Assembly: GCA_002840125.1 (NCBI GenBank)
Contig: PGZF01000003.1
Span: forward strand, 620,001-684,000
Source: Gammaproteobacteria bacterium HGW-Gammaproteobacteria-15
GTDB lineage: Bacteria > Pseudomonadota > Gammaproteobacteria > Enterobacterales > Alteromonadaceae
Direction of reading: 5' to 3'
DNA: 64,000 nt
Below are positions 36,542-44,474 of the stretch, piece by piece. Positions within the stretch are counted from its first letter, which is position 1, and the number at the start of each line of letters is the position of its first letter. The notes below the pieces were generated by a model. The model did not search any database and was not told where the DNA came from. It worked only from the letters and a program-made list of their open reading frames with translations. Both the position numbers and the translations under genes were made by a program.

Positions 36542-38946
36542 GCATAATCCAGTCGCAGACCAATCAGCGGCTCTGCTTCGCTATCATCCTTCACCAGTAC
36601 GCCGCGGCGGTAGTCAAACTCGGTATCATCGCTCGACGACGCTGCCGTTACGTTGATGACATCCAAAAAAGCGGTGACATCGATCGGGCCAAACGCGCGT
36701 CTATAGTCAACGCGAACGTTCAACAAGGCGGAACTGTCTTTGCGACCGACATTGCGCTCTGTGATCTCTTTCGAGTAGCGTAGCGGTTGGCCCGGCCCCA
36801 ATACGTCAGCGTGAATAATAAAGTTGTCATCTGGCCGGCCGGAAAGGTATTTGTAGCGCCCGGCAACCTTCCAGCGGTCGCTGATTTCCCAGGTCAGGCC
36901 CAGCGTGGCGACATGCTTGCGGCTGAATTCAGCGGCTACGTCACCGCGCCCGTCTTTGCGATCGACCACGGCATCGTTGTAAGAGTAGGTTGCGCTGGCG
37001 TAAAGACCTTCGAAGATCATACCGTTAACCACTATATCAACGCCATACGAGCTGCCATCGCCAATATTGGCAAAGGTACCGCTTGCCCGATCCAGGTCTA
37101 CCACCAGGTTGTCGAGGTTTTGATAGTAGGCCTCGGTTAATACCGACCAATTACTGTGCGGGAAATACTTAAAACCGACACTGCTATGGGTAATTTTTTC
37201 GGTTTTAAGGTTGTTTGACGTGTTAGAAGCAAGGTGTAAAAACCGCGGTGACTGATGAAACAGCCCTGCAGTGGCAAAATATCTGACCTTTTTACCCGGC
37301 CGCCAGTTAATGCTGAACCTGGGCGAGGCGAAGCTTTCGTCGGCAAAACCATCGCGTTCCAGCCGTAAGCCGGTGCCAAAATCCCACTCGCCGCGCTGAA
37401 AAACCTGTTCTACGTAGCCGGCATAGCTGGTTTCTTTCTGATTTAGTGCAGAGTTGATATTGTCGGGAGTCAGCACAATAAAACGCTGTTCGGGGTCTTG
37501 CCTGAAATCATCTTCGTCGTAAACAAAGCGGATCCAATCGCCATCTAACACAGTGTTATAGTCCAGTTTAATTTGCGTTACCTGCACACCGGCACTGAAT
37601 AACCCCCATTGATTTATTGTCTCAAAATCGCTGCGCCAGCCGATCTCCGTTTCAGCTTCACCAATGGTAATAATGTTTTCCCGCACCGGAAAATCAGCCG
37701 CGGGTGAGCCCTCTGGTACCAGATCAGGAAAGGCTTCACCCTCTGAACTCACCTTGTCGCTTTTGCGGTAGTAAAGCTTGTTAGTCCAGACAGCTGTCTC
37801 GCCAACTAATGATCGCAATGTCAGGCCATACAAGTCACTATCTTGTTCAGAATATTGCAGCGCAGCATCTTCGAAATTGGGCGACTCAAAAACGTGCGTC
37901 ACGTCGCGGATATAGTCCTCGTGGGTATCTATCAGTAGAATTTCCAAGGTGTTGTTCTGGTTGATGGGTATCACCGACTTTACGATGATGTCCCTTAACA
38001 CCGGCTCACCAATGTCCAGCTCTTCGATGGTTTCAAACAACTTGCCGAAATCCAGCCGCCGGGCAGAAACCAGCATTGTTGCGTCTTGTGTAATACCTGC
38101 AGGGCCGTCGTAACCCACTTCATAACCGGCAAGGTCGTAGCGCAAACTGGCTGACGGGCTTGGATTGCCATCGGCGACGTCCAGTTTCAGTAGCGATGCT
38201 GCGCGGCCACCATAAGCCGCCCCCCAGCCACCCGGTGAGAAGTCGGCACCGCTGATCACATTCGGTGCGAAAATCGAAAAACGGCCGCCACCACCAACAT
38301 CTTCCTCTTCACCCAGTGTCGCATCAAAGTGCACCGCCTTATCAAACGGGAAGTCATCAACGAATAACAAATTATCTCTCGGGCCACGGCCGCGTACACT
38401 AAAGCTGGCGAATTCACTGGCAGATGCCAGGCCAGGTAAACCGTCTAAGGAGAGCAGCGGATCTGCGCCACCGCCTACAGCGCTTCGCAACGTTTCTCTG
38501 TCGAGATAGGTGCTGGAACCTGACGCAAAGGTATTAGTTTGCTGTCCCCGAACCGCCACTTTCTCAATTTCCACTTCGCTAAGTTTGAATTCAATTCTGA
38601 TATTTTTGCGCGTAATCACCCGTACGCTTGGCTCATACACTGCAGCGAAGCCGCTTTTAGCCAGGTTCACCGAGTAAAGACCGGGGTCGAGCTGCTCTAT
38701 GACAATACGACCTTGTTCGTCGGTTTCTAAAGTTTGCGTGAAATTGCTTTCCCGTTTCGTCAGCGTGAGCTGCACGCTCGGGAGTGGCCTGTCAGTGTTC
38801 TGATTTTTAACGACGACAGTCAGCGCACCGGGTGCCTCTGCTGCATTGGCAAAAATCGGAACGCCAACAAGGGGCAAGCCAAGCAGCAGCGCCCACAATT
38901 TCAACCTTAGTCTCAACCACGATACCTTTATTAATTGCCTGCTCAT
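36535..38946 (-). CDS. TonB-dependent receptor with carboxypeptidase-regulatory-like domain
   Basis: The protein has 803 residues. A signal peptide (to about residue 36, ending FANAAEA) is followed by a carboxypeptidase D regulatory-like beta-sandwich at residues 40-125 (LTVVVKNQNTDRPLPSVQL, GRIVIEQLDPGLYSVNL). Then come a plug domain with FSVRGRGPRDNLLFVDDFP and a 22-strand barrel ending LRLDYAW. This architecture is common in receptors for large substrates such as glycans, peptides or their fragments. It lies upstream of the two-component pair on the same strand, which may sense the same substrate. Confidence 0.9.
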   Translation of the reverse strand: MSRQLIKVSWLRLRLKLWALLLGLPLVGVPIFANAAEAPGALTVVVKNQNTDRPLPSVQLTLTKRESNFTQTLETDEQGRIVIEQLDPGLYSVNLAKSGFAAVYEPSVRVITRKNIRIEFKLSEVEIEKVAVRGQQTNTFASGSSTYLDRETLRSAVGGGADPLLSLDGLPGLASASEFASFSVRGRGPRDNLLFVDDFPFDKAVHFDATLGEEEDVGGGGRFSIFAPNVISGADFSPGGWGAAYGGRAASLLKLDVADGNPSPSASLRYDLAGYEVGYDGPAGITQDATMLVSARRLDFGKLFETIEELDIGEPVLRDIIVKSVIPINQNNTLEILLIDTHEDYIRDVTHVFESPNFEDAALQYSEQDSDLYGLTLRSLVGETAVWTNKLYYRKSDKVSSEGEAFPDLVPEGSPAADFPVRENIITIGEAETEIGWRSDFETINQWGLFSAGVQVTQIKLDYNTVLDGDWIRFVYDEDDFRQDPEQRFIVLTPDNINSALNQKETSYAGYVEQVFQRGEWDFGTGLRLERDGFADESFASPRFSINWRPGKKVRYFATAGLFHQSPRFLHLASNTSNNLKTEKITHSSVGFKYFPHSNWSVLTEAYYQNLDNLVVDLDRASGTFANIGDGSSYGVDIVVNGMIFEGLYASATYSYNDAVVDRKDGRGDVAAEFSRKHVATLGLTWEISDRWKVAGRYKYLSGRPDDNFIIHADVLGPGQPLRYSKEITERNVGRKDSSALLNVRVDYRRAFGPIDVTAFLDVINVTAASSSDDTEFDYRRGVLVKDDSEAEPLIGLRLDYAW

Positions 38947-39065
38947 ATTGTTATTCCTCCAACTATCAGCCGAATTTATTTGATGAAGCGTTGCGAGGTT
39001 AGCAAAGCAATTGTGACTAAAACGTCGCTGAAATGTGCAAGCGGTTTAATTTGTTCCGTGCTAAG

Positions 39066-39130
39066 CATAAAACCGGCCGGAGTAAATAAGCCGGATCGAG
39101 CACAGCAACAGCGGTTGGATAACTCAAACC
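39066..39130. repeat. Dispersed repeat copy A: relic of a toxin-antitoxin 5' region
   Basis: This segment is a diverged copy of 48555-48618, the upstream region and start codon of the antitoxin gene there. The similarity runs on into the coding part: the minus strand from 39068 reads MLSTEQIKPL, close to MITTEQIKQL of the intact antitoxin, before it degenerates. The shared core is AGCAACAGCGGTTGGATAAC. Confidence 0.6.
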
Positions 39131-39172
39131 AGCAGCCGGACAGCTATCTGCAAGCAGGGCTGTAACAATACG

Positions 39173-39928
39173 TTATGGGACAGCAGCCAGCCAGGCGGCA
39201 ATTTGGCTGGCCGCCAGTTCACTATTGTGGCTGCCGGTATAGCTTTTTAGCCTGGCAACGCCGGGGGCAAACGCCTGATACAGCGCCTCGCTGTGGGCAC
39301 GGCCGATGATTTCATCCTGCTTTGCCAGCAGGATCAGCGTGGGGCTGGTAATGGCCGGTGCATAAGCAACTGATGTGTAAGTGTCCTTTAACAGCCACTT
39401 AACCGGAAATAGCGGAAACTGCCGCCGGGCCAGCGCGCTCAGGCTGTCAAACGGGGTGATTAACACCAGTTGTGCTACTTTACGCTGCGCCGCCAGTTGC
39501 ACCGCTACGCCAGAACCCAGGCTGCGCCCCAGCACGGTAATATCACTATGTTTACTCTGTAGCTGGTCAAACAGCGCCAGCGCGTCCGCGACCAGTGCCT
39601 GCTCGGAAGGGCTGCCGGAACTACCGCCATAACCGCGATAGTGCATAAGATAAATAGCATGATTGGGAAACGCCGCCGCAAACTGCGGCAAAGCCACACT
39701 AACATCCTCGGCATTGCCGCCAAAGTACAGCAGCGCCTGCGCACCGTCGCGCGCTTTACGGCTTACCACTACAGTGGCATTGGCTTGCTGCAAAATCAGT
39801 GGATCGGTTGGTGGCAATTGTGCCGGCACGGGGAAATAAATTAACTGTCGCTGCAGCAAATATAACAATAAGCACAGCAGGCCATAGCCCGCCAGCACAT
39901 AGCCTGCAAGAGTAAACAGCATACGCAT
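39173..39928 (-). CDS. Alpha/beta hydrolase
   Basis: The protein has 251 residues. A hydrophobic N-terminal helix (residues 4-25) suggests a membrane anchor or uncleaved signal. The hydrolase fold has the oxyanion segment LLYFGGNAEDVSVALP, the nucleophile elbow LGRSLGSGVA (Ser), an Asp in LLAKQDEIIGRAHSE and a His in YTGSHNSEL. This pattern matches the family of bem46-like or YfhR-like serine hydrolases. The substrate is unknown. Confidence 0.85.
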   Translation of the reverse strand: MRMLFTLAGYVLAGYGLLCLLLYLLQRQLIYFPVPAQLPPTDPLILQQANATVVVSRKARDGAQALLYFGGNAEDVSVALPQFAAAFPNHAIYLMHYRGYGGSSGSPSEQALVADALALFDQLQSKHSDITVLGRSLGSGVAVQLAAQRKVAQLVLITPFDSLSALARRQFPLFPVKWLLKDTYTSVAYAPAITSPTLILLAKQDEIIGRAHSEALYQAFAPGVARLKSYTGSHNSELAASQIAAWLAAVP

Positions 39929-40107
39929 GGTCTATCCGGCAGTAGGTGAAAGGGTGTAAAGCAGCTTAGCGGATAGCGGGACTAAAGCAAATGGCACTAT
40001 TCTCAGCTGCGCTTAATGAGCCAGGCCGCCATTTATCAGCAACAGCGGTTAATCTATTTCAATTAACACTTCATTGCGTCTGAGCATCGGCAGGGTAAGC
40101 ATTACTC

Positions 40108-41094
40108 TCAAAGCTGATTAACATTAACCACTATACGCCCGCGCACCTGGCCGTCTAGTAAAAGCTGGGCGGTATCACACACCTGCGCTAAACCTATCTC
40201 GGTAGCCACCTGTTGCAGCGTGTTGCTGTCTAACACCTTCGCCAATCTAGCCCAGGCTTCGACGCGGTCTTTAAGCGGGCGCATCACGCTGTCGATACCG
40301 GCCAGGGTGATACCGCGCAAGATAAACGGCGCTACGGTACCTGGTAAATCCATACCTTGGGCCAGGCCACAAGCGGCAACAATGCCGCCGTATTTGGTGC
40401 TGGCACAGGCATTGACCAAAGTATGGCTGCCCACTGAGTCAATTACACCGGCCCAACGCTCTTTGGCCAGCGGTCGGCCGGGTTCTGAAAGTGTATGGCG
40501 GTCAATAATCTCGCTGGCGCCAAGAGCTTTAAGGTACTCAGCTTCTTCAATTCTGCCTGTGGCGGCGACAACGCTGTAGCCCAGCTTAGCCAGTATCGCT
40601 ATAGCATAGCTGCCAACTCCACCATTGGCGCCGGTAACCAGTATCTCGCCCGAGTCCGGCACAACGCTATGTTTCTCTAATGCCATCACACACAGCATAG
40701 CGGTGTAGCCCGCGGTACCAATCGCCATCGCCTGTTTAGCCGACAACCCCTTGGGCAGCGCAATTAACCAGTCACTGTTAAGTTGCGCCTGTTGCGCCAG
40801 GCCGCCACAGTGCGCTTCGCCGACACCAAAGCCGTTTAGCAGTACTTCGTCACCGGGGGTAAACTTGCCTGAGGCACAGCTGATTACCGTGCCGGCCAAA
40901 TCAATGCCCGGGATCATAGGGAATTTGCGCACTACCGGCGATTTACCCGTAATGGCCAGCGCATCTTTATAATTCAGTGTGCTGTAGGCCACTTTAATCA
41001 GCGTGTCGCCGTCCATCAGCACGGCATCGTCTAAATCTTTCAGCGCGGCACGATAACCGCTCTCGTCTTTTTCAATTAATACGCCTTTAAACAT
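40108..41094 (-). CDS. acuI: Acrylyl-CoA reductase AcuI / YhdH-type oxidoreductase
   Basis: This zinc-independent medium-chain reductase has 328 residues. The family signature STLNYKDALAITGKSPVVRKFPMIPGIDLAG (seen at residues 38-68) and the NADPH-binding VTGANGGVGSYAIAILAKLGY are present. AcuI/YhdH proteins reduce acrylyl-CoA, which detoxifies acrylate formed from DMSP or 3-hydroxypropionate. A TetR regulator lies upstream and an operator matching its own promoter lies just before this gene, giving local control. Confidence 0.88.
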   Translation of the reverse strand: MFKGVLIEKDESGYRAALKDLDDAVLMDGDTLIKVAYSTLNYKDALAITGKSPVVRKFPMIPGIDLAGTVISCASGKFTPGDEVLLNGFGVGEAHCGGLAQQAQLNSDWLIALPKGLSAKQAMAIGTAGYTAMLCVMALEKHSVVPDSGEILVTGANGGVGSYAIAILAKLGYSVVAATGRIEEAEYLKALGASEIIDRHTLSEPGRPLAKERWAGVIDSVGSHTLVNACASTKYGGIVAACGLAQGMDLPGTVAPFILRGITLAGIDSVMRPLKDRVEAWARLAKVLDSNTLQQVATEIGLAQVCDTAQLLLDGQVRGRIVVNVNQL

Positions 41095-41104
41095 ATCGCC
41101 TCCT

Positions 41105-41125
41105 AAATAGACCAGTTGTCTATTT
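41105..41125. promoter_or_regulatory. TetR-type operator in front of acuI
   Basis: AAATAGAC-CAGTT-GTCTATTT is a perfect inverted repeat with a five-base spacer. The same ATAGAC-N5-GTCTAT pattern occurs in front of the TetR gene at 41781, which identifies both as its likely operators. Confidence 0.82.
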
Positions 41126-41138
41126 ATTAATAAAAAAA

Positions 41139-41771
41139 TTAGCCGGCTAAGCCCTGCATAAACCGTTCTGCATAGCTATCTAGCGGCTGCGTGCTTTGCT
41201 CCAGCCGTGAACGGCTTACTGCGCCTTCCCAGCCAATCCAGAAAAACTCGGCTAACGCGTCGCAATCAGCCGCTGGCGCTAATTCACCGGCCAGTTGTGC
41301 TTCGCGCAGGCAAGCAGCAATACGCTGCTGCCAGCTTTTAAAGATTGCTATCAGCACCGGGCGAAAACTTTCTGGTAATACATCAACTTCCTGGCCTAAG
41401 TTGCCAACCAAACAACCGCGTTTAAACTGATGCCGGGCGATGCCATACTTGGCATCTTCGATAAAGTTGCGCATACGCTGTAGCGGGGGAACGCAGCTAT
41501 CCAGCAAGCAGCTATCCAGCTTGCTGGCAAAGTAGTTGGCGTAACTATCAAGCACGGCATGGCCAAAGGCTTCTTTACTTTTAAAGTAAAAATAAAACGA
41601 GCCTTTAGGCACTCCGACGTTTTTCAGAATTTTGTCCAAGCCCGAGGCGGTAAAACCGATTTCGGTTAAATGCTCAAGCCCGCTTCTAATCAGCTCGGCG
41701 CGGATATCCCGCTGTTGTGCAGCTAATTTGGGCGGTCTGCCTCTGCGAGGTGTTGTATGCAATGTTGTCAT
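41139..41771 (-). CDS. TetR family regulator of acuI
   Basis: The protein has 210 residues from the ATG at 41771 (MTTLHTTPRRGRPPKLAAQQ). The basic leader is followed by the helix-turn-helix GFTASGLDKILKNVGVPKGSFYFYFKSKEAFG. The C-terminal ligand domain includes GCLVGNLGQEV, typical of the group that contains AcuR and NemR-like regulators. Two matching palindromes, one at its own promoter and one in front of acuI, suggest that it represses both genes. AcuR in Rhodobacter responds to acrylate; the same ligand is likely but not shown here. Confidence 0.86.
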   Translation of the reverse strand: MTTLHTTPRRGRPPKLAAQQRDIRAELIRSGLEHLTEIGFTASGLDKILKNVGVPKGSFYFYFKSKEAFGHAVLDSYANYFASKLDSCLLDSCVPPLQRMRNFIEDAKYGIARHQFKRGCLVGNLGQEVDVLPESFRPVLIAIFKSWQQRIAACLREAQLAGELAPAADCDALAEFFWIGWEGAVSRSRLEQSTQPLDSYAERFMQGLAG

Positions 41772-41780
41772 GCAAAAATA

Positions 41781-41797
41781 ATAGACCGAGTGTCTAT
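41781..41797. promoter_or_regulatory. TetR-type operator in front of the TetR gene
   Basis: ATAGAC-CGAGT-GTCTAT lies ten bases upstream of the TetR start codon and shares both half-sites and spacing with the site before acuI. Confidence 0.8.
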
Positions 41798-41906
41798 GGA
41801 AATACATTAGACAAAGGTCGATGCTGTTTTGGGGTTGATATACCAAGCAGGTGTTATGAGGCAAAAGGCAAGCTTACCCTGAGCTTTCTTCTGTCGGCCA
41901 TAACCT

Positions 41907-41954
41907 CAGGAATTACCACCTGATGCGCGATGCGTTACTAGATATGTCGGCTTA
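41907..41954 (+). pseudogene. Relic of a DUF6500-like gene start
   Basis: CAGGAATTACCACCTGATGCGCGATGC is nearly the same as the segment around the start of the small gene at 49081. The frame reads MRDALLDMSA and then stops at TAG, against [10 protein letters not shown] in the intact gene. It looks like a leftover of a lost duplicate. Confidence 0.5.
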
Positions 41955-42057
41955 GCAGGCTCTGGTTCACTACAGCAGCTGTAAACTGGTTGCGTCATCG
42001 CAACCGGCTGCAGCTTCGATCCCCGGCAGCTATTAATAAGCTATCAGTTGGACAATT

Positions 42058-42681
42058 TCAGAGGGCTTTACCAGAAGCATTTTCGCGACGAGCGAAGCGA
42101 ATACTTACCAGGCCTAGTGCCAGTAAGATTATTGTTGAAGGCGCGGGAACTTTATCGACATCTGGTGTTGCTAAGTTAATCACCAAGTTATTTACGACGT
42201 AGCCGCCGCAAACGCTAAATTCACAGTGGTAGTTCGACGTAAAACGGTAAACTTCATTAGCAAGAAATGTTATCGGCGAAACAAATGAATTTGTGCCATT
42301 AGTTGACCCCTGAAAAAGATTGGAAATAGATACGCCATTTCCGACAAGCGTCACCCCAAGATCTTCTTCGTCAGTAAAGAAAAGCCGGTCATATTCACTC
42401 CAAACAACGTCTTGGTTGAACATCACATCAAAGGAGAGAGTGGTAGCAGAAGATCCGATAAAAAGGCCACGTTCGAAATACCAGAAACCTGCTCCATCAG
42501 CTTCGTTAACGGGATTAAAAAAGTCAGCAGTAAATGCCCCCTCGTCTAAAGAATAACTGAAACTGGTTGTACGATGAATGGATGAGTCAAACACTATAAT
42601 GGCTGCATTGATGCTACGTGAGGTAAAAGCTAATAAGAACGTAATGGTTAAAACAGCAAGATTGAGATTTTTCATAAGCAA
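42058..42681 (-). CDS. PEP-CTERM sorting-domain protein
   Basis: The protein has 207 residues. A signal peptide covers residues 1-27 (LAVLTITFLLAFTSRSINA). The mature part is beta-rich with two Cys in YHCEFSVCGGY. The C-terminus has the PEP-CTERM tripartite signal: VPAPSTIILLALGLVSI followed by RFARRE. Exosortase would cut there and attach the protein to the envelope or exopolysaccharide. No exosortase gene is present in this window. The base composition is more AT-rich than in the flanking acuI genes. Confidence 0.82.
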   Translation of the reverse strand: MLMKNLNLAVLTITFLLAFTSRSINAAIIVFDSSIHRTTSFSYSLDEGAFTADFFNPVNEADGAGFWYFERGLFIGSSATTLSFDVMFNQDVVWSEYDRLFFTDEEDLGVTLVGNGVSISNLFQGSTNGTNSFVSPITFLANEVYRFTSNYHCEFSVCGGYVVNNLVINLATPDVDKVPAPSTIILLALGLVSIRFARRENASGKAL

Positions 42682-43154
42682 AAACCTAATTGTTTTTAAA
42701 AAATGGCAATTGTTAATATGCAGTTATCTTGCCATCAAGTTAAGTTATTGATAATTAATTAGTCTTTGTATTTTAATTTGCGAAATTTTATCAACTGTAA
42801 AAAAATATGACAGTCTGTAGGGTGCAAGAATGCGTGATTGGGGGAGTGCCACTGCTTTTAAGCCGATAAACAATGGCTGACGTGATAGTAAAAGCTTTTA
42901 TCCCACAGCTCCAAGTTACCATGTAAAGAGCCAATCAAGCGTAAGTCAACATGTCAAATTTTCTCTGGCGGTGCTCGTTGCTGCAATGTCTACTCGGAGT
43001 AAATAAGCTGCCTGAAGCGCAGCAACAGCGGTTAGATAACTCAAACCACCAGATGCTTAGTCGCGATCAAAATGCTATCCGTGGTTGCGGGTTGCGCAAC
43101 TCGAGTCTAGAATGTTCATGTCTCTGATAAAGACCGCGAACAAGGAGGTGACTA
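42682..43154. other. Intergenic stretch without a recognisable gene
   Basis: This 473-base stretch is AT-rich in its left half. It contains copy B of the dispersed repeat (42995-43047) and, near its right end, a self-complementary GTTGCGCAAC segment. I see no open frame with a ribosome binding site and no RNA gene. It seems to be decayed accessory DNA. Confidence 0.6.
42995..43047. repeat. Dispersed repeat copy B
   Basis: CGGAGTAAATAAG..CTG..GCAGCAACAGCGGTTAGATAACTCAAACC aligns with copies at 39066 and 48555 in the part upstream of the antitoxin start. The antitoxin start itself is not preserved here. Confidence 0.6.
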
Positions 43155-43433
43155 TTGCGGGTAGTTGTTAAACCGGGAAAGGAAGCAAGTACAGCGGCAG
43201 CTATCAATAGTCTGTCCGCGCTTGCGCGGGAGGAAGTAACAGACGTCATTGATATTCTTGTTAATGCGATATCACTGCAGGAAGCCAAAGAGGTCTTGCT
43301 GGGCAATATGGTGATAGAGGGCAACAGGTTCAGTGTGTCGATAAAGGAAAATTTTCAGTTTGTGGTAGCGGGTTTGCTGGGTGAAAGCGAGGGTGAAGAC
43401 ATGCTGATGATAGAAGTTATTCGCTATGGCTAA
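43155..43433 (+). CDS. Unknown 92-aa protein upstream of a HigA-like gene
   Basis: I do not recognise a family. A TTG start follows a near-perfect Shine-Dalgarno (AAGGAGGTG, four bases away). The protein has a helical first half (SLSALAREEVTDVIDILV) and a C-terminal part that reads like a beta hairpin (RFSVSIKENFQFVVAGLL, DMLMIEVIRYG). It lies 66 bases before a HigA-like antitoxin gene, the place where a toxin gene usually sits, but I see no RelE/HigB signature. A new or diverged toxin is possible; equally it may be an unrelated small gene. Confidence 0.5.
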   Translation: MRVVVKPGKEASTAAAINSLSALAREEVTDVIDILVNAISLQEAKEVLLGNMVIEGNRFSVSIKENFQFVVAGLLGESEGEDMLMIEVIRYG

Positions 43434-43499
43434 GCTATGTCTGCATAAGGTTCGCCGTGTAATTTCAACGCGCGATTCAACGTTAAGGTAATAGATGAA

Positions 43500-43814
43500 A
43501 TGACAAACAATACGGAATTGCTAAGCAGTGAAAACCTGCGCGAGATGGGCCTGATTGGCCCGCCAAAAGCCGCCGGCGCACATTTTAAACGCTATCTGCA
43601 GCGTAAAAACCTGACAGCAGCCGATGCAGCCCGTGATCTGAATGTGGCTAAATCTACCATTACCCGTTTTATCAACGGCGAAAGTGAGTTAAGCATTGAT
43701 CTGGCAACCAAGATAAAGCGGGTTTATAACGCGCCGGTAGAGGTGTTTTTTAAAATTGATGCCCAGTACAAAGCCTATGTTGTGGCGCAGAATATCGCCA
43801 AATCAGTGGCGTAA
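43500..43814 (+). CDS. HigA-like antitoxin / XRE-type HTH regulator
   Basis: The protein has 104 residues. The helix-turn-helix spans residues 38-75 (LTAADAARDLNVAKSTITRFINGE, LSIDLATKIKRVY). The layout fits HigA-type antitoxins, in which the DNA-binding domain follows a short N-terminal tail. No HigB gene is recognisable beside it. The next antitoxin-like gene lies about 40 bases downstream. Confidence 0.75.
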   Translation: MTNNTELLSSENLREMGLIGPPKAAGAHFKRYLQRKNLTAADAARDLNVAKSTITRFINGESELSIDLATKIKRVYNAPVEVFFKIDAQYKAYVVAQNIAKSVA

Positions 43815-43852
43815 GCTGCTGTAGTCAAACGATATGGGCAGAGGTGTAGGTT

Positions 43853-44151
43853 ATGGCTATTAAAACCACGCATTGGGACAGGCAGAGCATTTAAAAACTG
43901 ATGAAGATATTCAGCTATATCTTGAAGCCTGCATTGAAGAAGCGGGTGATGATCCGGCGTTTATTGTGCATGCGTTAGAGGTAATTGCCAAAGCAAAAAA
44001 CATGAGCCAGCTAGCACGCGATACCGGCATCAGCCGCGAAGGCTTGTATAAAGCCTTTTCACCGGACGGTAACCCAACTTTTGCCACTGTCGCCAAAGTA
44101 GCCAAAGCACTGGGGCTGCAGATTACGGTGCAAACTATTAATCAAGCTTAA
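43853..44151 (+). pseudogene. HI1420-type addiction-module antidote, frameshifted near the N-terminus
   Basis: The C-terminal 90 residues, in frame from 43876, are a clear HI1420-family antidote: AEHLKTDEDIQLYLEACIEE, a helix-turn-helix at MSQLARDTGISREGLYKAF and a GNPTFATVAKVAKALGL end. The expected N-terminus (MAIKTTHWD) is encoded at 43853 in another frame, behind a good ribosome binding site. The frames would join if one base were added after GACAG at about 43883. No HI1419-type toxin gene is present. A TTG start at 43873 could still make a nearly complete protein, so the break may be tolerated, or it may be a sequencing error. Confidence 0.7.
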
Positions 44152-44284
44152 GCTGGTTATGTTTACCTGGACAGCCGGGGATCAATATCAGCAAAAGGCT
44201 TTGCCGATTTAAATAATTCACGGTGTTAAAGTTTCAGGTAAAAGTGATAGATTTCTCGGGGTTTGTCTGACAATGTAAAGTTTA

Positions 44285-44474
44285 GGCTGGAAAAAAGAAA
44301 GAGCTGCCCTCGAAATATTCAGATAAGGTGTAGCAGAGTCTCAACATCAGGTGTGTGAGTACTAGACTCTCGATTAAACCCTCATATATCCTTGCGAGAT
44401 ATTGTTTTGATCTAACGAAAACGCAATATTATGCTTGAGTAATATTGACTCTACTACTACTGCATAATAGTAGC
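44285..44474 (-). ncRNA. Candidate DRT3-type ncRNA with a CACACAC template loop
   Basis: Directly after the drt3b-like stop codon the minus strand can fold into four successive hairpins. These are CTACTA/TAGTAG (44473-44454), CAATATTA/TAATATTG (44447-44424, perfect eight bp, eight-base loop), ATATC/GATAT (near 44404-44388) and AGAGTCT/AGACTCT (44370-44335, perfect seven bp). The 22-base loop of the last contains CACACAC (44357-44351). A U-rich run (TTTCTTTTTT, 44300-44291) may end the RNA. No ORF fills the region. DRT type 3 systems are reported to need an ncRNA whose ACACAC stretch templates poly(GT); that match is the basis of this call. The ends are estimates. Confidence 0.55.
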
